DNA from: Tumebacillus lacus
Lineage (GTDB): Bacteria; Bacillota; Bacilli; Tumebacillales; Tumebacillaceae
Direction: 5' to 3'
DNA length: 64,000 nt
Assembly: GCF_026410385.1 (NCBI RefSeq)
Contig: NZ_JAPMLT010000012.1
Span: forward strand, 62,001 to 126,000
Position numbers and translations under genes: made by a program. Position 1 is the stretch's first letter. The number at the start of each line of letters is the position of its first letter. The notes beneath the pieces are model-generated. The model was not told where the DNA came from. It saw only the letters and a program-made list of their open reading frames with translations, and did no database searches. Shown here in pieces: positions 27,339-34,777 of this stretch.

Positions 27339-28622
27339 TTATAAATATAACACTTCTTCAGGCCGACGCGCTTGAACCATAGAATCATACTCAAAATCCA
27401 AGCTTTTCAAGAATTCCTTAATATCCAGAAACCCTCGCTCATGGGCCATCTTCATAACCTCTTGTGCTAACCGCAAACCATTTACAAGCAAGAGTGGGTA
27501 ACCATCTTCAATAACTTCACGTTGCACAGGTTGGGAGAAAAAACTAGTCGTTACGTAAACACCGATCCAGCCCCTTTTGAGGCGTGCAACAGTTCTGGCA
27601 ATATCTTTTCCATTCGTCGGAGAATCGAACTTTTCACATTTTGCTTGTCCGAGGACAATTAATTTTACACGATTGAAGTCACTTCCAACATCAAGCCGAC
27701 CAACGAAATCCGCTCCTCCATCCCCAGAAGATGGAGTAACCCAACCCTCTACGTATTGTCCGGTTGACTTTCCTAATATGGCACCTGCAACTTTTGCTGC
27801 CAATGCTTCAAAACGAGATCGTTTCTGGTAATAAGCGTATATCTGATCCAATACAATTCTTTCTCTAGTCCCTACCAGTGGCCGTTGTTCATCTGGTTTC
27901 AAAGTCATTAATTTGGAAACACGTCTTCTAAGGCGTTCCCTGACTCCGGAGCCACTTCTGATCCATATCTTCCATGATTCTGGTGCGTATACCAATGACT
28001 CTTCCAATGTAAGTGATGAATCACGTCTCTTTGATATCCAATCCCAATTGAATTTTTCGTTCTCTTCCACAATACTTAGCACAGTGAAATCAAATACGTA
28101 ATTAGAAAAAGTACGACCTAACCGTGAATCATATTGAACGACCTTCTCAGCACGCTCCATGACCCCAAAACCTTTGAATTGTACGTTCCCTTTTACCCTA
28201 CCATCTACTTTAACCCGCTCAAAGAAAAGGATCGGCACTGAATTCTTCCGAATTTTAGGGTCTGGCGAATTATGTATCTCAAATTGTTCCAAAAGGATTC
28301 GATTACCTTGTGATTCTTCTGGTCTTACTTCTGGTCGTTTGTTATCTCCAAAATAACGGATATGTCCATTATCAACATCGAAAAAATCCTGCCAGGGTGT
28401 CTCATGAGTTCCAATTTTGTTAGGACTGCTTGAGATTAGGATCGCCGCACGCCGTTCCCCTTCAGAGGTTCGAATACTTCCAATAGGATTAATACCTGAC
28501 TCTAACAATGGTAACTTGCAATTAGGCGTATAAGTTTCGTGAAAGAAGTTTACAAGACCATCCTTTATTTCAGGGTCAGGGGAATACGGGCGTGAATAAC
28601 GAAAAATTTGTCCAATATACAA
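27339..28622 (-). CDS. Modification-dependent (type IV) restriction endonuclease, Mrr/AspBHI-like
   Basis: This roughly 427-residue protein has an Mrr-type nuclease domain in its C-terminal third. The catalytic Asp lies in GDGGADFVGRL and the Q-x-K motif in VLGQAKCEKF. The N-terminal 200 residues, including GNVQFKGFGVMERAEKVVQY and FSNYVFDFTVLS, resemble the methyl-cytosine-reading domain of AspBHI/MspJI-type enzymes from memory. It would cut DNA carrying modified cytosine. The start is TTG 28622 with AAGG seven bases before it. It is the first gene of a two-gene unit with the membrane protein and lies behind a palindromic site. Confidence 0.72.
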   Translation of the reverse strand: MYIGQIFRYSRPYSPDPEIKDGLVNFFHETYTPNCKLPLLESGINPIGSIRTSEGERRAAILISSSPNKIGTHETPWQDFFDVDNGHIRYFGDNKRPEVRPEESQGNRILLEQFEIHNSPDPKIRKNSVPILFFERVKVDGRVKGNVQFKGFGVMERAEKVVQYDSRLGRTFSNYVFDFTVLSIVEENEKFNWDWISKRRDSSLTLEESLVYAPESWKIWIRSGSGVRERLRRRVSKLMTLKPDEQRPLVGTRERIVLDQIYAYYQKRSRFEALAAKVAGAILGKSTGQYVEGWVTPSSGDGGADFVGRLDVGSDFNRVKLIVLGQAKCEKFDSPTNGKDIARTVARLKRGWIGVYVTTSFFSQPVQREVIEDGYPLLLVNGLRLAQEVMKMAHERGFLDIKEFLKSLDFEYDSMVQARRPEEVLYL

Positions 28623-28640
28623 TCGATCACCTTCTTATAA

Positions 28641-28671
28641 ACAATGAGGATAAAATATATTTTATCATTGT
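28641..28671 (-). promoter_or_regulatory. Perfect 18-bp palindrome upstream of the type IV enzyme
   Basis: GATAAAATATATTTTATC (28649-28666) is its own reverse complement. Outer arms ACAAT (28642-28646) and ATTGT (28667-28671) extend the symmetry. It lies about 30 bases upstream of the TTG start, where a repressor would cover the promoter. Confidence 0.55.
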
Positions 28672-28734
28672 TTGTATAAAGAATACTAGATATATAACTG
28701 AACAAACAGAGCGAATAATGTACCCTAATTATAA

Positions 28735-28768
28735 AAAAAGGCGGGGTCATTTCGACCCGGCCTTTTTC
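28735..28768 (-). terminator. Terminator of the helicase operon
   Basis: An A-rich/T-rich hairpin (AAAAAGGC and GGGTC arms pairing with GACCC and GCCTTTTT) spans the stop codon at 28747, with a T run on the minus strand. Confidence 0.8.
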
Positions 28769-30465
28769 CCGTACATACTCTTCTTAAACCCCGAAGCCTC
28801 ATAGTCCCTCGTATCAAAGTCGCGAACAAACTGAGAAATACTAAGCTCACTTTGTCCGGCATACAGCAACCAAACTTGCTTTTTCGCCCTAGTAAGCGCG
28901 ACGTAAAGCACCTTTTTCTCGTCGTTTATGATTTCATCTTCATCTTTCTGATACGTTTCGGACATACGATCTTTGTTTAGTTGATCAAGCGCCTCAATCC
29001 TCTGTTGGCTCGGATAGTGCAACCTGTCAAAATGAAGAATGAAAACATAATCAAACTCAAGTCCTTTGACACTGTATGCATCGGTAAAGAACAATGGCTT
29101 CTCCCGGCTGTTCAAGTTGAAACGGTGCCCATATTGATCCGTGGTTATGAGATCAAATTCCCTTGCCAATGCAGCTCTGATAGGAGAATTCTTTATCTTG
29201 AAATAATCATCATCATATCGGTGAATCACAGCAATAGTACTACCGGGATCGGCCTCTCTGATCTTGTGAACTTCGTTGACCAGCCATTTGTTCAACTTCT
29301 GAACATTTGAGTAATATCGAATCTGCGGTTTCAATCCTTCACGGACAAAGTTCTTTTCCGACTCACGATCGTTCTCCGTATCCAAAAACTGAAGTGAACC
29401 AGCAAGTGCCATGATTTGTTTGGTTGATCGATAATTGATTTTCAAACGTCTGTTCCTCTTACCTTCGACTTCCACACCCAACTCCTTGTAGGACAATGGA
29501 TTTCGTTTGTAAATCCGTTGTTTAGGGTCCCCGGACAAAGTGAGTGTTTTTTTACACAGTTTCGCGAGCACCATGATCTGCATTGGTTGCAAGTCTTGTA
29601 CTTCGTCGATGAAAATGTGATCGTATTTCAGTGACTCTGGAATGCGGTCGAAGTACCTGAGAAGCAACAACGCATAGTCCTCAGCATCTAATTCTCCGTG
29701 GTATTTCTCCTCCCGAACTCTGTTGTACTCCTCATACAGTCGGAAGATCGTTTTTCGCTGTTCTTTAGTAATACGGGGGTTATTACCACGCCCTGTTCGT
29801 TCTACCTCCAGATACTTTTCTTCATAGATAAATCCGTTGGCTTTCATCCACAGGATCTCATCCATGAAGAATGATTTCCTGTGGGTTTTATATAACTGCT
29901 GTTCTTTCGGCAGACTCTTGTGTGTTTCACTCTCCATAAAATTGTCGATAAAAACGCCGGTATGGGTCCTCATTACTTCCATTTTGTGATGGACGTCCTT
30001 CGTGGATGCACGAAACTTTGGCACTTTTATACCAATCTGCCATAACAGTTCCTTTGCCATATTATGGAAGGTGTGAATGTGCGGGTCATGACCAGCATTC
30101 TTCAGCTCCCAAAACTTCGGTGACGAACTCAGCCGTTTCTGTGCATCTTGAATCAGCGTCACGTTATATGACACGTACAAGACGCGGCTCCCCAGTTTTT
30201 CTTCATGCATCGCCTTCATCATACGATATACGAGTGCGATACTCTTCCCGCTTCCGGCCGAACCGTTTATTAGCAATGTATCTTCATCCTGTTGCACGAC
30301 AGCCAACTGATCAGGGCTTAAAGTGATATTATCAAGCCACCTCTGCACTTGATCATCCGTTACAACATACGTGCTCTTCTTTCGTCGCGCTTTCGCCGAT
30401 TTCGAATCTGTCCAGTATTCTGATATTTTGCTCCAGAACTCAAGATCAATCCTCCGCTCTTCCAA
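28747..30465 (-). CDS. UvrD-like superfamily 1 helicase (second of pair)
   Basis: This 572-residue DNA helicase carries motif I GSAGSGKS (68-75), motif II IFIDEVQDLQ, motif III SGDPKQRIYK, motif IV INYRSTKQI, motif V SVKGLEFDYVF and motif VI VLYVALTRAKKQ. It lacks any recognisable nuclease domain. Residues 1-20 (MEERRIDLEFWSKISEYWTD) share a pattern with the 69-aa protein encoded at 31915. It is the last gene of a five-gene operon, 15 bases after the sister helicase. Base composition is AT-rich. Helicases of this type occur in DNA repair and in phage defence (for example the GajB subunit of Gabija). Confidence 0.9.
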   Translation of the reverse strand: MEERRIDLEFWSKISEYWTDSKSAKARRKKSTYVVTDDQVQRWLDNITLSPDQLAVVQQDEDTLLINGSAGSGKSIALVYRMMKAMHEEKLGSRVLYVSYNVTLIQDAQKRLSSSPKFWELKNAGHDPHIHTFHNMAKELLWQIGIKVPKFRASTKDVHHKMEVMRTHTGVFIDNFMESETHKSLPKEQQLYKTHRKSFFMDEILWMKANGFIYEEKYLEVERTGRGNNPRITKEQRKTIFRLYEEYNRVREEKYHGELDAEDYALLLLRYFDRIPESLKYDHIFIDEVQDLQPMQIMVLAKLCKKTLTLSGDPKQRIYKRNPLSYKELGVEVEGKRNRRLKINYRSTKQIMALAGSLQFLDTENDRESEKNFVREGLKPQIRYYSNVQKLNKWLVNEVHKIREADPGSTIAVIHRYDDDYFKIKNSPIRAALAREFDLITTDQYGHRFNLNSREKPLFFTDAYSVKGLEFDYVFILHFDRLHYPSQQRIEALDQLNKDRMSETYQKDEDEIINDEKKVLYVALTRAKKQVWLLYAGQSELSISQFVRDFDTRDYEASGFKKSMYGKKAGSK

Positions 30466-30480
30466 CTTGCGTCGCCTCCG

Positions 30481-31902
30481 TTAGAGTTTCACTTTGCTGA
30501 ACAGGGTTTCGTCCATCTCCTCAATGAAACGCGATGGAGCGCCGGAATACAGCATGTACAACTCGTGCTTTGCTCTGGTCATCGCTACATAGAGCAACCG
30601 ACGTTCTACTGCGATATACTCATCGTCTTCATCCTCATCGCCGCGCACCGCAGGGATGTTTCCTTCTCTTACTTTTACAACGAGAACGATGTCAAATTCC
30701 AAGCCTTTTACGGAGTGCAACGTGGTCAGTTTCACTCCAGGTGTATGAACGTTGCCCTCCTGTTTCTGGATCATCTCGGAGAGTATGTCTGCGTCGGCGA
30801 ACAAGTTCTGCATTCTTTTGACGTGTTTCCACCAGCGGGTGACTACGCCAATCGTCCGATCAGGCGAACGGTCTCGCAGGGCCTTCACCATTTGCACCAA
30901 CATCCGTTCCTCATCCTGAACTTTGCCACAATCTATCACTTGAGGTTTAGAACCGTGAACATCGGGATAAAGCGGCTCGATATAGTCTTCATCTTTTGCC
31001 TTCACGATCGGGTCATTCTTTTGCAGACTGTGTGCAAGTTCAATAATTTGCCGCGTGGAGCGGAAAGTATTTTGTAACACTTTTGTCCGTCCGCCTTGGA
31101 TGTTAATGCCAATGTCTCGCCAAGCGAACGAAGTATTGTAGATTTTCTGACCCTTGTCGGCCGCCACGATCATAGACTTTCGTGCTGCGATGCGCAACAC
31201 TTGAAGTTGCGCTTGTTGCAAGTCTTGCGCTTCATCCACCAAGATGTGGTCGATCTTAACTGAATCCGGGAGTTCAGCCTGTATGTCCAAAATCCTCGGC
31301 GCGTAATCGTCGTAGTCAAGTTTATTTTCTTGTTTGAGAAACTTTTGATACGTCTCCAAAAGATCAAAGATCTTTTCGCGATCGGCTTTCGTCACACGCA
31401 CATTCCCAGTGCGTCCGATACGCTCCACTTTGAGATAAGCGTCTCGCTGTTGCAAATTCTTACCCTTTATCCAACTGATCTCTTCTTTTAGAAACGTCTT
31501 GAAGCGTTCCTGTTTGAAGAAGCGATGCTCACTTCCGGTACCGGCCTTTGAAAGGGCCTTTTCGAATAACTCATCTTGCATGCTGTTCCATACGGTGTTG
31601 GTTCTTATGTTTAACGCGCGAAGTACTTGTCCGGCCCAACTATGGAAGGTATAGACTTTCACACGATTGGGATTGATCAGATCGGCCAGATACTTTGCGT
31701 AGGCCGCCAACGTAGCGTTATAGGTAAACAACGCGACCGTAGTGCCTTTTTCCTCAGTCACAATTTTCAAGGCACGACGCAACAGAACCGTTGTCTTACC
31801 GCTTCCTGCAATTCCCTTTATTAACATGTGCTCGCCTTTGTAATCCACTGCCTCCTGCTGTTTCGGTGTGAGATCATGTTCCAAAGCAGCTGTCTGTTTC
31901 AT
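30481..31902 (-). CDS. UvrD-like superfamily 1 helicase (first of pair)
   Basis: This 473-residue helicase has motif I GIAGSGKTT (30-38), motif II ILVDEAQDLQ, motif III ADKGQKIYN, motif IV NTFRSTRQIIELA, motif V TTLHSVKGLEFDIVLV and motif VI LLYVAMTRAKHEL. It is a paralogue of the helicase encoded just downstream but lacks that protein's N-terminal 40 residues. No nuclease domain is present. The gene follows the 69-aa gene by 12 bases. An origin by duplication within the operon is likely. Confidence 0.9.
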   Translation of the reverse strand: MKQTAALEHDLTPKQQEAVDYKGEHMLIKGIAGSGKTTVLLRRALKIVTEEKGTTVALFTYNATLAAYAKYLADLINPNRVKVYTFHSWAGQVLRALNIRTNTVWNSMQDELFEKALSKAGTGSEHRFFKQERFKTFLKEEISWIKGKNLQQRDAYLKVERIGRTGNVRVTKADREKIFDLLETYQKFLKQENKLDYDDYAPRILDIQAELPDSVKIDHILVDEAQDLQQAQLQVLRIAARKSMIVAADKGQKIYNTSFAWRDIGINIQGGRTKVLQNTFRSTRQIIELAHSLQKNDPIVKAKDEDYIEPLYPDVHGSKPQVIDCGKVQDEERMLVQMVKALRDRSPDRTIGVVTRWWKHVKRMQNLFADADILSEMIQKQEGNVHTPGVKLTTLHSVKGLEFDIVLVVKVREGNIPAVRGDEDEDDEYIAVERRLLYVAMTRAKHELYMLYSGAPSRFIEEMDETLFSKVKL

Positions 31903-31914
31903 CTTTCCACCCTC

Positions 31915-32124
31915 TTAAAAGAAGTCATCATCATTTTCATTTTCACCAAATATCGCTTCCAACGCTGACGGGATTCGGCGGACCGTCTCATGTTCATTCA
32001 AAACTGCCAGAACAGAGTGCACAACTTGTTCGGCCGTGTCTTCGATGTGCGCTTGGAGTTCTTCATCGTCCCCTTGTGTCCATGCCGCTGCGATCTGGTT
32101 CCAAAAACCAATGTCAAATATCAT
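31915..32124 (-). CDS. Small acidic protein (69 aa) in the helicase operon
   Basis: This 69-residue protein begins MIFDIGFWNQIAAAWTQGDD and ends in an acidic tail (GENENDDDFF). Its first 16 residues fit D-[IL]-x-F-W-x2-I-x3-W-T, also found at the N-terminus of the helicase at 28747-30465. The rest is helical (HIEDTAEQVVHSVLAVLNEH). The start is placed at ATG 32124 after a G-rich site. An in-frame ATG at 32148 overlaps the upstream gene's end. It is probably an accessory or docking subunit; the function is unknown. Confidence 0.65.
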   Translation of the reverse strand: MIFDIGFWNQIAAAWTQGDDEELQAHIEDTAEQVVHSVLAVLNEHETVRRIPSALEAIFGENENDDDFF

Positions 32125-32137
32125 CTTAGTGCCCCCG

Positions 32138-34777
32138 TCATCGATCATCCGCTGAGTAATGCCCGTCCGGGCATTGCGGCAGATGCGGGCAGTAACGGCA
32201 GTACTCGCCAGGGATAGATTCCATTTGCATATCTTCATGTCGGACTTCCTGATTGAAAGCCTCAGTCGTCAAACGAGGCTTCCCTCGCAAGTAACTCGTA
32301 TTCAAAAACTGGAATCGTTCTCGAGCCCTGAGATACTCGGAGCCGTCATACCGATCAAACTGCATTCGAACAGAACGAACATATATCAACGCATGTTCTC
32401 TCAACTCTTGCTTCTTCAGATTTAACCAGTGCGGGAACAACTGCGATGTCTCTTGGAAAGCCTCTTCTTCCTCACGGTCTGTCAGCGCGGCAGTCACCGT
32501 TACGAGATTAGAGAAGAGAAACTCATGATGGAACGGCTCCCGGAACGTTGCAAAATCTTGTGTCAGGAAACTGTAGTAGAACCGGCGCGGGCACAGTTGA
32601 TATTCCTGTCGTGCATCCGACGGATACTTAAACATCAGTTGCACAGCTTCGTCAACATCTCCGGAAATGCGCTTCTGCTCGTCTAAGTGAATTTCTTCGA
32701 ATACATCCTCAACCAATTTCGGTTTGATACCGAGCAACGCGAGATACATCGACTCTTCAAGCTCTTTACCTTGCCATTCACGCATCCACGACAGCGTAAC
32801 CTGCGGATGGAAAGCAAGCAAAGAATAGAACAGGTACCGAGTAATCTGGGGAGCCATCTGTTCTCGCAGCAAGATCGTTTTGAGCTCTTCCCTCTGTTCT
32901 GCCAATGCTTCCAAACAATCGCGGCTGAGCGGCCACGGCACACTGGATGCACGGTAGGGCAGACTCTCCTCATCGAGTCCCACAACGTGGATTCGCTTTT
33001 GTTGCAACAACGCGGCCGCGTCCAATTCTTCGAACTTTCCGATCTTCCGTCCGTTCGGGTTATCAGGATCGTCATCCCGCTCCTCTTGTTTGTCATCGTT
33101 AAAATCACCGCCCAGGTACAGAGCCAGCGCTTCTGAGAGATCCTGCAGACGGAATTGTTCCTGAGCATTTCGCTCGGTCATCAACTGTTCTTTTAAGAAG
33201 CGAATTAAATCGCGCTCCAATGGAAGAAGCTCACTTTCTGGCACCTTCTTTTGCAATAACTCATCGATCTTCGCGAAATGGTCAGCCAACGTGACTCGCA
33301 CTTTTCCGTCTCCAAAGAGCTCTTCAGCGATACGCAACAGTTCCTCGATCATTTCAAAGACGACGAGCATGTCCTCCTCCCCTAATTTAAAGAACGAGAA
33401 GCGCAACAATGGATTTTCCATCATTTCATGAAAGCGCTTCGTCTCTGGCGGCGCATCGATCCCGCGAGTGAATGCACCGGCCACGTTCCGACGGGCCTTC
33501 ATTAGATGATCAATCCGGTTTCTCCATTGACTCAGAGACCCGCAGCCTTCAAAATACGGCAACAAATCTCGAAGTGCCAGTGTGTACTGTCTCGCATTTT
33601 TATCCCCCACTGTTAGCCAGCCGGATGCAAAACATTCAAAAAGGCTCCGCTCGTCTAGAATCAGTTTTCCTTTGGCTTCCTTCCACATGCAATGCAAGTG
33701 AAACAGAAACTGACCGATCGGATACGAGAGCAGATGACGATCTTTGAAATTTTGCGGAAAATACTCCTTCAACCGTTCATTGATTTGCTCATGGGCAGGA
33801 GAGAAGTATTCGACTTCCCCATCTTTGGAATTCGGATGAGCGCTGTACTCTCGAAGAAGTGCATAAAAGTCTTGGTACTCCAGCACCTGCAAAGTATTTT
33901 GATCAGGAGACACGGAAGTGTCCACTCTAAGGTGTGCCTCAAAAATTCGGGCGAGTAGGTCGCCAAATGTATTTTCAGGGCCGAAGGATTCCGGCACATG
34001 CCAGTTTTGATCATCTGGCACCCATCCCTTGATAAAAGCTCTTACTGATTCAAAAGTGCCTTGATAGCGCGGATCATACAGGTTGACAAACACCAGTTCG
34101 ATGCCTGCGTTTTCGAGTAAGGAGAAAAATTTGTGCTGTAACGGGGTGATGAAGTAAAAACCATGCAGGACGACCCGCTCAATACGGTCTGGTACAACGG
34201 GTCGGTCGTCGTTGATCACCCCAAACGGTATGCTTCGAATTGCGTCCGGTAACACCTCGTGAAGACTTTTCGGATTTTCTAATTCAACATTCATCCGTTT
34301 GCGAATTGATCGAAAGTCCGGGTTATTTTCTTCCATCTGTTTCCACAGCTGTATAAAAATCTTCTCCTCTTCCGTTTGCGCATGGGGTTTGACCGAATCA
34401 GGAGTCAACCCGATCTCGGTCAACGTTCGCATCGTTTTCAGCACATCTTGCTGGTTCCGGCGAAACGCGACCTGACGCTTCCCCCGAACCGGATCATCTT
34501 TAGGCAAAAGATCGATAAGTTCGGATAAATGGGCGTACTGTCGCAGTTTGGTGTCGGGGGACGCCCAACCATCGAGCAACCGTTCCATGACAAGACCTGC
34601 ACCCACAATGCGGCCAGTAAGAACAGATCTCTCCTTCTGATAAAAAGTTTCAACCCCGTGACGCAGGCTGTCCGTTGCACACATATGAACATCTCCGAGA
34701 TATGGTGCAAATCCGGCGAGATCATTAATCTTTGTGGGGTCACTGTAGGCGATCATTCTTGCAGTCACCAAATTCAC
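32138..34777 (-). CDS. AddB-like protein, Fe-S cysteines kept, nuclease core missing
   Basis: This 879-residue protein resembles AddB (RecC-like half of AddAB). It shows VVLHGFYFITPLQHKFFSLL, IHVVGLDEESLPYRASS and the late block LCPRRFYYSFL. Four cysteines match AddB's iron-sulfur staple: C729, then C860-x2-C863-x5-C869. In AddB the nuclease lies between the first cysteine and the other three and spans about 320 residues; here the gap is 131 and no GxIDR or QLxxY motif is seen. No Walker A motif is present at the N-terminus. It overlaps the AddA-like gene by four bases (ATGA) and is likely its partner. Confidence 0.8.
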   Translation of the reverse strand: MNLVTARMIAYSDPTKINDLAGFAPYLGDVHMCATDSLRHGVETFYQKERSVLTGRIVGAGLVMERLLDGWASPDTKLRQYAHLSELIDLLPKDDPVRGKRQVAFRRNQQDVLKTMRTLTEIGLTPDSVKPHAQTEEEKIFIQLWKQMEENNPDFRSIRKRMNVELENPKSLHEVLPDAIRSIPFGVINDDRPVVPDRIERVVLHGFYFITPLQHKFFSLLENAGIELVFVNLYDPRYQGTFESVRAFIKGWVPDDQNWHVPESFGPENTFGDLLARIFEAHLRVDTSVSPDQNTLQVLEYQDFYALLREYSAHPNSKDGEVEYFSPAHEQINERLKEYFPQNFKDRHLLSYPIGQFLFHLHCMWKEAKGKLILDERSLFECFASGWLTVGDKNARQYTLALRDLLPYFEGCGSLSQWRNRIDHLMKARRNVAGAFTRGIDAPPETKRFHEMMENPLLRFSFFKLGEEDMLVVFEMIEELLRIAEELFGDGKVRVTLADHFAKIDELLQKKVPESELLPLERDLIRFLKEQLMTERNAQEQFRLQDLSEALALYLGGDFNDDKQEERDDDPDNPNGRKIGKFEELDAAALLQQKRIHVVGLDEESLPYRASSVPWPLSRDCLEALAEQREELKTILLREQMAPQITRYLFYSLLAFHPQVTLSWMREWQGKELEESMYLALLGIKPKLVEDVFEEIHLDEQKRISGDVDEAVQLMFKYPSDARQEYQLCPRRFYYSFLTQDFATFREPFHHEFLFSNLVTVTAALTDREEEEAFQETSQLFPHWLNLKKQELREHALIYVRSVRMQFDRYDGSEYLRARERFQFLNTSYLRGKPRLTTEAFNQEVRHEDMQMESIPGEYCRYCPHLPQCPDGHYSADDR

